A DNA stretch of 64,000 nt from Kalaharituber pfeilii (lineage: Eukaryota > Ascomycota > Pezizomycetes > Pezizales > Pezizaceae): contig WHUZ01000087.1 in NCBI GenBank assembly GCA_015179045.1, positions 1-64,000 on the forward strand, written 5' to 3'. A program made the translations under genes and the position numbers. Under the pieces are notes generated by a model. The model saw nothing but the letters and a program-made list of their open reading frames with translations. It searched no databases and was not told where the DNA came from. This document shows positions 28,846 through 38,425 of this stretch, piece by piece; the first letter of the stretch is position 1; each line of letters starts with the position of its first letter.

Positions 28846-30006
28846 TTAGGAGGCCACAAAAATGACATAGAAGCTTTCCCGATCGCCCCTCACTCCCTGC
28901 AAAGTAACGGTTCCCGACTCGCCATCTAGGCTCAAATACCTACCTGGGAATGCCACTGACTCAATCGCTACTAACTGCTGATATACTCCCAAACGACGAA
29001 TCCGAAATTTTTCTTGAATGCTACAACCGCTGGAGCCTTCCCTGATGTACCGGCAATCCACAACCCCACCTCCAGCTTCTTTCGCAATACCCGGGCTCAG
29101 GTCTGAGCAATCACAGGTAGCACGCAGATAGAAATTTCTGAAAAATCTGGACTGAAATGCGATGATATCACCAGGATAATACTTAAGAACGAATATTTCA
29201 TGGATCCAGACATTATGGTTGACAGAAACTATACCGTTGTCCCTGGGGCCATATGGGGATACCTCGTTGCTATTCATTCTAACGAATTTGTTTGGCAATT
29301 GGGATGACATCATTGCCACACAGGGCATAGATGACGATTCCAGTCCTGGGGTGCTAAATTGTGCATGCACTTGACTTTTTTCCTGAAGTGCCGCCGATAC
29401 TGTTTGAAGCTCCATCTTCAATGAACAAATCTCGTTGCCTTTCTTTGCAAGGTCGCTGCTAGCATCCTGGAGTGCTGCCGATACTGTTTGAACCTCCATT
29501 TTCAGTGAACAAATCTCGTTGTCTTTCTGTGCGAGGTCGCTGCTAGCATCCTGAAGTGCTACCGATACTGTTTGAACCTCCATTTTCAATGAACAAATCT
29601 CGTTGTCTTTCTGTGTGATGTCGCTGCTAGCATCCTGAAGTGCTGCCGATACTGTTTGAACCTCCATTTTCAATGAACAAATCTCATTGTCTTTCTTTGC
29701 AAGATCGCTGCTAGCATCCTGAAGTGCTACCGATACTGTTTGAACCTCCATTTTCAATGAACAAATCTCGTTGTCTTTCTTTGCGAGGCCGCTACTAGCA
29801 TCCTGAAGCTGGAGTTGCAGTGCCTCGACCTGAGAGGCCAATTCTTCTAAATCTTGTTCCTCCTCTTGTTGAGACTCCACAGGCCCATACTCCGTTGTTG
29901 TGCAATCACTTGGGGTGTAGCAAGTACTGCCAGTTTGCCATGGGAATAGGCGCCGGCTTGGACCTGTAAGATTGCGACGACAGTGGTCGAGATATGGTTT
30001 CCGCAC
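28846..30006 (-). CDS. coiled-coil repeat protein with a probable beta-trefoil C-terminal domain
   Basis: The frame is open for 386 codons to a stop at 28846. It contains five near-identical 28-residue units (LQDASSDLAKKDNEICSLKM plus MEVQTVSVA), each four heptads with hydrophobic a/d positions, so a continuous coiled coil. The DNA shows it as 84-bp tandem repeats at about 29386-29806. The C-terminal 150 residues have spaced aromatic/Gly strands (FFRNFYLRATCDCSD, VAIESVAFPGRYLSLDGESG) that look like a fascin/beta-trefoil-type fold. The 5' end has no ATG in frame (first codon GTG at 30006). A splice acceptor AATAG directly precedes it, so an upstream exon is likely. The candidate at 30309-30501 can be joined in phase. 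Function unknown. Confidence 0.5.
   Translation of the reverse strand: MRKPYLDHCRRNLTGPSRRLFPWQTGSTCYTPSDCTTTEYGPVESQQEEEQDLEELASQVEALQLQLQDASSGLAKKDNEICSLKMEVQTVSVALQDASSDLAKKDNEICSLKMEVQTVSAALQDASSDITQKDNEICSLKMEVQTVSVALQDASSDLAQKDNEICSLKMEVQTVSAALQDASSDLAKKGNEICSLKMELQTVSAALQEKSQVHAQFSTPGLESSSMPCVAMMSSQLPNKFVRMNSNEVSPYGPRDNGIVSVNHNVWIHEIFVLKYYPGDIIAFQSRFFRNFYLRATCDCSDLSPGIAKEAGGGVVDCRYIREGSSGCSIQEKFRIRRLGVYQQLVAIESVAFPGRYLSLDGESGTVTLQGVRGDRESFYVIFVAS
29386..29806 (-). repeat. five 84-bp coding tandem repeats
   Basis: Each encodes one 28-residue coiled-coil unit. The copies differ by a few substitutions (K/Q, L/I, G/D), so unit number is probably variable between strains. Confidence 0.85.
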
Positions 30007-30028
30007 CTATTACCACAAGATGAATGAT

Positions 30029-30068
30029 AGGGCGGCATGCGATTAATGAAAGGAAAAAAAAAAAAAAG
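30029..30068 (+). mobile_element. T1 mini-retroposon, only 40 bp
   Basis: AGGGCGGCATGCGATTAATG, a few bases and an A15 run, bounded by the 12-bp duplication AAGATGAATGAT at 30017-30028 and 30069-30080. It lies in the putative intron or leader of the coiled-coil gene. Confidence 0.85.
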
Positions 30069-30264
30069 AAGATGAATGATGTCAGTCGATAAACGATTTG
30101 AGAGGCGTTTCGCTTTCATAATTCCCAGAACAGTACGTATTAACGTCTAAGGTTTACCACTGGTCATGTTTGTATGCACGGTACCACACGCTTGATAAAT
30201 TATAACAACTTTCCCAACACCAAATCGTGAACCAGAGGCACCCCCTAGTTCACCCCCACAATGA

Positions 30265-30501
30265 TCATATGTGAAGGGGAGCGTGATGTCTGCGTGCAGA
30301 GGGCGTACCCACCGAATTGACTAGTTTGACGAAAATGAGTTGTCGATCCAAATTTGTCTCAACCACAGAAGCAAACCAATCCCATAACTTGTCGAAATCG
30401 ACGTCCGTCAAGATTTCGTCGGGTATGAGAAGGTCACAGTCACGTTTGGGGCGGCGACTGCACATGCTTGGTGCGCCCTGTGCAGCAGCTGATGAGGCCA
30501 T
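30265..30501 (-). CDS. possible first exon of the coiled-coil gene
   Basis: ATG at 30501 opens 78 codons with a natural-looking start (MASSAAAQGAPSMCSRRPKR) and body (LLIPDEILTDVDFDKLWDWF). Near residue 64 a GTGGGT or GTACGC donor could splice to the acceptor at about 30007 and join the downstream frame in phase as ...LVNS-VRKPY. Without transcripts this is a proposal. Alternatively it is a stand-alone small ORF. Confidence 0.3.
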   Translation of the reverse strand: MASSAAAQGAPSMCSRRPKRDCDLLIPDEILTDVDFDKLWDWFASVVETNLDRQLIFVKLVNSVGTPSARRHHAPLHI

Positions 30502-31087
30502 GTTGCTTCGTTGTGTAAATATTATGGACTATGAGGTAGTCGATACCAGAGCTTGGAACGCCTATTTTATGGAACTGGCCGGTAGAAGCTTGCTAATGCG
30601 AAAATGGATGTACATTAATTATATCGTAGAAAGCGGGGAAATCGTTGATCTCGGTTGTGGCGCCAAGAACTATTCCGGCCGATTCACCAATCTGGTGCAT
30701 GCACGATCGTCCATTCGAGAGTCATTGATCGTTCGAATGAGCTGATCGATACAGCATTGTTGGAAGGCCTGACTAATATGTATACGGCAACTTCCTCAGA
30801 AAAAAGCGTCAGGCTCTTCACGTACGCTACATATTTCACTGCTATATACAGGGAGGGCTCAAATTAGGTGAATAATGATAAATTTGGTTGTAAATAATGG
30901 AATTTTGATTTTTTCCTCATTATGATAGCAATTCTGATTCAGCGATGTTAAATTTGTATAATGTTAAGCAATTTCTATAGTTGCAACATATCCAAAATAA
31001 GTAGTAGAGCGAGGAATGTATGACGAGGAGTGCCAAAGAGAATGGATCGTTACAGGGGGGCAGATCGTTACTCGATCGGGCACGTTA
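30502..31087. other. spacer
   Basis: No gene is recognised. It may hold the promoter of the minus-strand coiled-coil gene. It is AT-rich from 30870. Confidence 0.35.
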
Positions 31088-31641
31088 GGGGTTGTCAATG
31101 ACTTACTGGGAATGGCTACGAGAAAGTACCACTAATAACAGAGGCTCTTTTAGTGCCTTCGCCCCTTCGTTCATTGGCCTATTGGCTGGCAGTCTCCAGG
31201 ACCAACGTGACGCCTGTTACCAGTCAAATTCGACTGGTAGTGGGCTCTTCTGTTATTTCGTACCGTATGCATCACCCACATATTCACATCCCGAGTCACG
31301 TCAACATTCAGATGCATCTACAAACACAAATAATGCATACATATCCTATTCATATTTATGAGTTCATCAGGCATCAATCAAGAATCATAAGTATCATGAT
31401 AGCTTTTACATCGCTTCTAAGCTTTTGTTGTATTAGAGCTCGTTGAATTAGATAAGGCATGTTGCAAAAGATTACAGTCGATACGTGTATGCGGTGATCT
31501 GTAGAGGCATATAGTTTGTGGTAATTCGCAGTGCTTACTAAAGTTCTCAAGGGTAAAAAATGGGGTTCCCCCATGACACCTGCTTCGTGTCACTGGAGTA
31601 TTTTCTCTGGTAGTTATTCCCAGTAAGTGAGTGACAACCCA
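31088..31641. mobile_element. 554-bp MITE with TA target
   Basis: The left end is GGGGTTGTCAATGACTTACT. The right end on the minus strand is TGGGTTGTCACTCACTTACT. Both continue GGGAAT and are flanked by TA at 31086-31087 and 31642-31643. Terminal repeats are about 26-35 bp. No coding capacity. Confidence 0.7.
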
Positions 31642-31786
31642 TAGTTATTCTATTAATAATAATTTAGCTATGATAACAAATCTATATTAACTACAGTGGT
31701 CTTAGAAGTGCAGCAAACTTTTAATTATGCTGTATCTATTATCTTCTATCTATTATCTTCTAGCATGTGGGTAGGATGTCGCAACT

Positions 31787-31890
31787 AAGCCTGCCTCCGG
31801 GCTTTGAGGGCCGAAGACCCAGGGGCCCTGCCTTGGCGAGCAGCCACACGCGGGGTCATGTGATATAAAAAAAAAAAAAAAAAAAAAAAA
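31787..31890 (+). mobile_element. T2 mini-retroposon, 104 bp, probably the longest form
   Basis: AAGCCTGCCTCCGGGCTTTG, then the T2 tail (GGGGCCCTGCCTTGGCGAGC, CGCGGGGTCATGTGATAT) and an A26 run. It is bounded by the 13-bp duplication GGATGTCGCAACT at 31774-31786 and 31891-31903. Confidence 0.85.
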
Positions 31891-33377
31891 GGATGTCGCA
31901 ACTTGGGAGTTATATTAATAACAATACCCACAGCAATTTTCAAGTGGCAACTTGCAAGTTGCAACCTGCCAGTGGCAATGGGGCCGTGCAAGCACACAGT
32001 AACTGGCTTATCAATTATCCTTGGTAGCAGAACGTTTTCTATAACGTTTTCTCTACTGTGTTTCACCACATCTCGACGCACACCACAATTCGACACACTT
32101 TCCCACCAAAACTAGACATGCAGAAGAGCGTGTAGATCAACCACTAGAGCAGAATTTTGTAAGCGCTATTTAGAGATACTAAATAAATACTTGTTCTTCA
32201 TGTTTAGCACCTCTGCTCGCTCAAAGAAAGCATTCTCAAGGAATTATGGCGGATTACAGACAGGTCTAAGCGATGGTTCGACAAGGAGGTCAAGGAAGCC
32301 CGGAAGATGACAAGATACATACTACGCAAGAAGAACGGGTTCGACGTGCAGGCCAGGTCCAGAGCACGGAGACTGCTGAGAGAAATCATTCGGAAGAAGA
32401 AGAAGCGACACTGGGAGGGATTCCTGGAGGAGGACAGGATCACTTCCCCATGGGACGTGTTCAGACTGGCGAGAGACCCGTTCCGTGAGAAAGACTTGAT
32501 GGGAATTGAAGGCTCGGACCAAGAGATAGCAGACATCCTTATAGATAGGCACTTCATCACGGAGGATCCAGAGTAGAGGGAACGAATGCGACCGGACGGA
32601 GAGTTGATGGATAGGGAGAAGGCAAGGAAAGCCATAGACAGAGCACTAACGAAGACCAAATCTAGATCAGCCCCCAGTCCAGACGGAGTTCAGTACGGGC
32701 TACTCAAACTCCTGAAAGGGACAACCCTTTACGAGGCAGTAAGGGAAAGGATAGTGGATTATATAAACGGGGACTACGAGCTAGGCAGAGGCTTCGACGT
32801 GGTAATGATTAGGAAGAAAGGAAACCGCGAGAGCTACCGGCGAGTTGGAGACCCATTACACTGCTGAACACCGTGGCGAAGCTGGGCCAGAAAGTAGTCA
32901 CAGACCTGATACAAAAGCAGGACACCCTGTTCCACACCACCCAGTTAGGGTGGACACCATGGAGAGGAGCTGAGGACTTGCAGAGGCAAATGCTAAAGGA
33001 GGTAGACGGGAGATTGAAAAATAGAGAGTGGGTGGCGATGGTGGGGGACAATATCAGGTCCGCATTCAACTACGTGAGAAGGAGAAGAGTGGTGGAGCGA
33101 CTGGAAAGGGTCAACCACAACATAGCGGCCTTCATGGATACTTTCTTGAGACTGACCAGATGCAACATGGTGTGGGACGGAAAGAAACGAGCGGAATTCA
33201 CAATGATGGACGGCGCACTCCAGGGATCCCCGTTGTCCCCAGTTCTGTTTCTGGTGGGTATAGCGCCAGTGGCTAGCAAGACAGCGGGGAGAGAATTCAT
33301 GAGGTCCTATATGGATGACTTTCACAGCATTCTATCAGACAAGAACATGACCCGGCTGAGAAAGAAGATCAGGGAAC

Positions 33378-33439
33378 TTTTTTTTTTTTTTTTTTTTTTG
33401 CCACGTGACCACGCTTGCAGCTGTTCGCCATGGCAGGAC
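33378..33439 (-). mobile_element. T2 mini-retroposon inside the LINE reverse transcriptase frame
   Basis: 62 bp: a T22 run, then GCCACGTGACCACGCTTGCA and the start of the T2 tail. Bounded by the 11-bp duplication GATCAGGGAAC at 33367-33377 and 33440-33450. It disrupts the frame just after the catalytic YMDD box. Confidence 0.85.
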
Positions 33440-34665
33440 GATCAGGGAACATTGGGAGATGCTAACCAGGGACGCCGAGGAAGAGGGCTTCCAGATCGAC
33501 CCAGGCAAGGCGGAAACCCTACTGGTGGGGGTTAAGGGTCTAGCATACCGGCTAGTAGGCCTGGATGTGAATTGGGAGTTGAAGTTTGATGAGCACCACA
33601 CACGCCGGTTAAGCCTAGGTAAGGCAGCATGGGCAACAGCGGCACACCTCATGAGACTGGAGCCGGCGAAGAGGAGACAATTGTACACCAGCATTGCACA
33701 GAACATTGCCACATGGGGGGCATGGGCATAGTACGACTATGCTCATGGAGCACCAAGAGAGAAAAAGATGAGAGAGCTGGAGAAGTGGCAGTATACAGTG
33801 GTACAAGGGATCACGAATGCCCCTTGGGGCACCAGACGCGACGTAGTAGAAGGGCTGGCCAATTTAGAGTCTACAGACACATTCGTGAGATGGGAGGTAA
33901 CTCGAGTGGAGGCGAGAGCGCTGAGGTTTCTGGAGGAGAGACTCAGAAGAGGCGAGGAGGAGGCACGGTATTTGTGAGGCTCACTAACACATGGCAGGGA
34001 GTTACCGCAGGCAATCCTACCGACCCTACAGAGGGACGCGGAACAGACAGCATGGACTAGACATATAGACAATATCACGGACGAGGGTTGGACCCCTGTA
34101 TATACGGACGGGAGCATGAGGAGGGGCAGGGCAGGAGCGAGAGTGCATCAGGGAGGCCAGTCGACCTTAATCTACCTGGGCGAACATACCACAGTGAACG
34201 ACGCGGAGCTAATTGCGATAAGCGAGACGATGGATAGGATGGAGGGGGAACTGATGATTATAACTGACTCGAAATATACGATTAGCAGGATGGCATCTAC
34301 GTCTCTGGGAGACCCAACACACGACGGGGTGACAAACCGGCTTCAGGAAGCATGGGTGAGGAGGGTAGACCGAGGTGATTGGGACACGGCTATGTTGTGG
34401 ATTAAGGGATACAAGGGCATCCCGGGTAACGAGGCAGCTGACGAGGCGGCCAGAGTAGGCACGGCATTACAGAATGAGCCAGAGCTGATAACAGAAGCGG
34501 GAATGAGACAACGGGGTAGGAGAGAGAGAGCCGGGGAGAGGAACCGGCTGGAGTTGTCATATAGACCCTTGGAGAGGCTCGGATACATGACTGGACGACT
34601 GGCGGGATTGTTAAGGGGAAAGGGGCTACAGGCGTGGAGATGGCACGTAGGCGAAGGGGATGGCC

Positions 34666-34864
34666 CCATGCAGATGCTGGGGGAGTAATGTCAGAAGGGC
34701 AAAGAGGGGGAGGAGGACCCACTGAGGAAGTTGGTAGAGGGGCTTGGGGAGTGATTACAGTCTTTATTCCTTTTCCATTCATTTTACTTCAGTCGTGTAC
34801 CTAAGGCATCGCCGTAGCCCGTAGGGCGGCTAGCAATTAATGATATAAAAAAAAAAAAAAAAAA
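34666..34864 (+). mobile_element. nested 5'-truncated LINE 3' end (T1 tail), 199 bp
   Basis: Starts CCATGCAGATGCTGGGGGAG, runs through the ORF2 end and 3' UTR to the T1 tail and poly(A). Bounded by the 9-bp duplication GGGATGGCC at 34657-34665 and 34865-34873. The host LINE resumes exactly after it. Confidence 0.8.
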
Positions 34865-35760
34865 GGGATGGCCTCGAATGCAGATGGTGTGGGGAGAAAG
34901 AGGAGACAACGAGACACATATTGGACGAGTGCAGGGTGTGGAGACGGAGGTGGCCTGGGAGAGAAGAGCATGTTAGAAGGCCCCTCCGAGGTAAAGAAGG
35001 GGAGGAGGACCCGCTGAAGAAGCTGATAGAGATGCTCGGGGAGTGAAGAGACCCGTTTCCTTTATTTTAGTGTTACCTTTCTTTCGCACTTATCCATCAC
35101 TTATCTATGTATTTAAGCCATCACCATAGCCCATAGGGCGGCAAGCGATTAATACTATAAAAAAAAAAAAAAAAAAAAAAGGAATTATGGCACAGTGAAA
35201 TTTGTAACAATGTCTTGGCATCTATTTGTATGCGTTTCTCATACAATATTTCAGCAGACTGAACATACTACTCTTTTTCAGCACCATCACACCAATGGCC
35301 ATAGTCTTGTGATTAAAGGGTCTCTTCTAGCTGTATATTGACTCACTTGACTTTATTTAGTCCATTTTGATATATTGCATAGTTGGCATGCTGATATATA
35401 TTTTTACGTGCTCTTCCGCTACTATTTATTTATATACAATATTTCTATGAGAATGAAAATATTTTGAACAACTCAACAATTACTATAAGGATTATATTGA
35501 TGCCATTCATGTATACCTCCATAGGGATAGGTTACCCAAATAAAGAGTTTGAATATTTTTATTGAATGAATTGCAGATGCAGTGAGTAGATTTCCATATC
35601 TGCAATTTTACCGCAAAAAATATGCCAACACTTATGTGAAAATGTGCAGAGATATAATTCATTCATAACTACTTTTTTTATAAAAGTAGAGATGCAGGAT
35701 CTGAAGAATGATGCTTGCTTTAAGCCTCCTAAAAGGCGCATAGAACAGTAGGTTCTGTGC

Positions 35761-36145
35761 TTTTTTTTTTTTTTTTTTATATATCAATACTCGCTTGCCG
35801 CCCTAAGGGCTATGGCGAGGGTTTTTATTAAAAAACTCAAAAAAAGAAAGAAAGAAGTAAGCAACTTTAAATAACATGATTCCCGCGGTTTACATAGTGT
35901 TGCGGGGGGAGCGGCCAGTCCGTCTCATCTCCTTCCTCATTTCCGTCCCCTATCCGCCTCGTACTGGCTCACTTTCAACCATCTTCCTCCGAGTCGCACC
36001 TTGCCGATGTCCTGTTGGTCCTCAAGATACACCACTATAGAGCTCGTCTTCTTCCCCTCTCCAACTAGTATGTCCTTCTTTCTCAACCAACGGATCCCAA
36101 CCACCTTCTTCAGGTCCTTGTTGTCCGCGACCAGCCATCGTTGTA
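35761..36145 (-). mobile_element. LINE ORF1 3' end with T1 tail
   Basis: From right to left it encodes ENVQRWLVADNKDLKKVVGI, then VYLEDQQDIGKVRLGGRWLK, a stop at about 35937, a short 3' UTR, the T1 tail and a T18 run (poly(A) on the minus strand). It contains no ORF2, so it is an ORF1-to-tail deletion form like the elements at 42.9 and 48.8 kb. The right boundary is approximate. Confidence 0.65.
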
Positions 36146-36220
36146 CGTTCTCATTCGCTGAGTTTTGGTGGGAAAGTGCGTCGAATTGTGGTGTGCGTCG
36201 AGATGTGGTGAAATACAGTA

Positions 36221-37153
36221 TACTCATTACTAGCAGCACATAGAGATACCTAGTGGTACTTGTAAAAGAAAATTGTTCCCTGGTGGGCTGGCCCATTCGC
36301 GAACCGCAATGTTCGTCGGTAGGCCAGAACACCTCGTTACGATATCCAAGGAGTCTTAGACAGAAAAGAAGGAGGGTCGGGCAGAAGTGCCCATCCTCTT
36401 AGTCATCTGCTGTTTGTGCACTCCGTCCGCGTGAGGCGCCAGGATCACTGTAGTCCGTCGGCACAACAGAGGGCAGGGCCAGGTCAGAACAAGAGGTCGT
36501 CACCACCAGCCATCGTAGCAGATACGGCAGGTGCATCTGGACCCCGAACGCGTGGTCCACCCCCGACGGCACCAAAGGCCATGAGGACGACTGGCGGAAT
36601 CGGCATGAGCTATACAGCAGATGGAGCCCCAGGGCGAGCAGGGAAATAGAAAGTTAAACAGCGCTGGCAAAGTTCGTAAAAAACCCGGCAGGATCAGCAA
36701 ATCCAATTCCGAGGCCAGCAAAGTAGTACCTGGCATGTGAATAATATCTTCTGAATTTTGCGGAGTTCCGTCAGAGGAGGACATAGCAACTTCTGAGTAG
36801 GTTGTCTAATTGTGTAAGGTTAACCCTGCATTGGGATTCTTCTTGATTGTCAGTTTTTAGGTGTGCTAGCACTTGAGCTTCGTAACCGTGCTGACCCTGT
36901 GCTAGAGTTCTGGTGTTCCGCAGGTGTCACGTCTTGTTCTCGGGCTTTCTTAGGTATTTTCCATTACGTAGAGTTCTGCATCGGCAATCGTCAATGATGT
37001 ACAATTCATAGTCATTTTTGATCTGGTAGCGTACTCTCGGAGAGCCATAAAATCCAGGCGTAGGCGCCAGGAAATATATGATTTGTTTGTCTTCGATATT
37101 CTCGCCGTAGTTTGCCCATAGCATGAAGTATCTGAAAAAAAGGTGTCCGGAAG

Positions 37154-37157
<4 letters not shown>
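36221..37157. other. unrecognised stretch
   Basis: Short open frames on both strands without similarity to known families. No repeat ends found. Confidence 0.4.
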
Positions 37158-37184
<27 letters not shown>

Positions 37185-37566
37185 TCTCACATAACCCCGC
37201 TTGCAGCTGTTCGCCATGGCAGGGTCCCTGGACCGAAGTCCTTATGGCCCGGAGACAGGCACCTAAAAACAAACAACTCACTATATACACCGACATTCAA
37301 AAGGGAATAGAGGAAATAAAACCCATGAGACAACCCGCTCCTCCAAAAATGAAAGATTACGTCAAGTCCATTTCCTCCACGTCCCTCCTCTTCCCCTTTC
37401 TGTCCACCTTTGAATTTCTGTCCCAGTCATACAGGCACGAATCGTACCACTTGCCTGACAACCTTACCTTCGCTGGTGTTTGGCTATCCGATTCCACCTC
37501 CCCCTCCAGGTAGATGACAACCGAACTAGCCTTCTTTCCCTCCCTCCTCTCTTTCTTCACCAACAA
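37158..37566 (-). mobile_element. LINE ORF1 3' end with T2 tail
   Basis: On the minus strand it encodes KKASSVVIYLEGEVESDSQT and KVRLSGKWYDSCLYDWDRN, then a 3' UTR, the T2 tail (GGCCATAAGGACTTCGGTCC, CATGGCGAACAGCTGCAAGC) and a poly(A) tract of about 35. It shows that the T2 tail belongs to a LINE with the same type of ORF1 as the T1 LINE. Confidence 0.65.
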
Positions 37567-37846
37567 GAATTAAGCCAATAAAACATTAACAGAACGTGTA
37601 TGTCGTGATAATAGAAGGCGGGATCAGACTGTCCGTTTTGACACCTATCTCCATACAAAATTAGAAAATACCCCCCACGCAAGAAGTCGTAGTTAGTTGT
37701 TCCAAACCTGGCCCGGGTATATGGGTCCCTGCCATAGGCTGGTAGGCTGTATGTGGGGTTACGTGAATAAAAAAAAAAAAATAAATAAATAAATAAACCA
37801 CAGACTAGGAAGCGACAGTTGAGCCTGCCTCAGTCTGGTCGCGCAA
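37567..37846 (+). mobile_element. spacer with a T2b tail insertion (about 37705-37798)
   Basis: GGTATATGGGTCCCTGCCAT, GGCTGGTAGGCTG and GGGGTTACGTGAAT followed by an A run and (AAAT)n. The duplication could not be set. The rest of the stretch is not recognised. Confidence 0.5.
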
Positions 37847-38425
37847 TTGTGGCACACGGAATCGCAACAACCAAAGGCTGGAAAAGGTTATGGACTGGAT
37901 GGCGAAGGCGAACTCATGGATGGGGAGTATAGTTGCAGCCCGATGGTTGTTGAAGAAGGAGAGGAGAGAAAGGAAGAAGACCAGCTTGATAGTAATCTAC
38001 CTAAAAGGGGAGTAGAGTTGGATGGTCAAAAACTAGTGAAGGTAAGGTTGCCTGAGAGATGGCTACACTCGGAATTGTATGAGTAGAATAGAGTGGGTAT
38101 AAGAGAGAAGGAGAAGGAACGGAATGACAGGATGAACATGGATGAAGCAATGGTAGAGGAGAAGGAAGAGCGCTCCGAAGCATATGAGGGAAAAAACATC
38201 CGCGGTATGCTCTTTGGCTACGAAATCAACTGCCCAAGACATGGACGTACTTTCACCACGCGCTCTAGCTTATTTCGTTGATGTCATATCAGGGGACATG
38301 TTTGTATGTAGTTGCACAGGTGCCTGTCTCCGGGCCATAAGGACTTCGGTCCAGGGACCCTGCCATGGCGAACAGCTGCAAGCGGGGTTACGTGATTTTT
38401 TTTTTTTTTTTTTTTTTAAAAAAAA
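37847..38425 (+). mobile_element. LINE ORF1 fragment with T2 tail
   Basis: The plus strand ends ORF1 with KLVKVRLPERWLHSELYE and a stop at about 38086. A 3' UTR shared with 11985-12280 follows, then a complete T2 tail at about 38312-38396 and a T22-A9 composite run. The T run directly after the tail suggests a second insertion in reverse. Confidence 0.6.

Larger units (their letters stand above)
32251..35180 (+). mobile_element. 5'-truncated Tad-like LINE (T1 tail) with two nested insertions
   Basis: Bounded by the 11-bp duplication GGAATTATGGC at 32240-32250 and 35181-35191. It begins inside ORF2. Reverse transcriptase motifs include APSPDGVQYGLLKLL, TLLNTVAKLGQKVV, GDNIRSAFNYV, ALQGSPLSPVLF and the catalytic SYMDDF (about 33310). 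RNase H follows (YTDGSMRRG, NDAELIA, ITDSKY, GNEAADEAA; 34100-34460), then a CCHC-like knuckle CRWCGEKEETTRHI (about 34882-34925), the ORF end, a 130-bp 3' UTR, the T1 tail and poly(A). Stops at 32574, 32867, about 33730 and 33977 show that it is dead. The insertions are a T2 element at 33378-33439 and a LINE 3' end at 34666-34864. Confidence 0.85.
32056..36218. mobile_element. TA-target MITE (about 830 bp without insertions), split by two LINE insertions
   Basis: Ends CTGTGTTTCACCACATCTCG (32056) and CTGTATTTCACCACATCTCG (minus strand from 36218) match over about 58 bp. They are flanked by TA at 32054-32055 and 36219-36220. Removing the LINE at 32251-35180 and the LINE ORF1 fragment at 35761-36145 leaves about 830 bp. 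The interior GGAATTATGGC...TCTTGGCATCTATTTG is related to the MITE at 22499-23353. Confidence 0.7.

Noticed and set aside
30317..30745. Plus-strand 142-codon frame opposite the proposed first exon
   Set aside because: No recognisable motif; the minus-strand frame starting at 30501 has a more natural composition and can be joined to a downstream exon.
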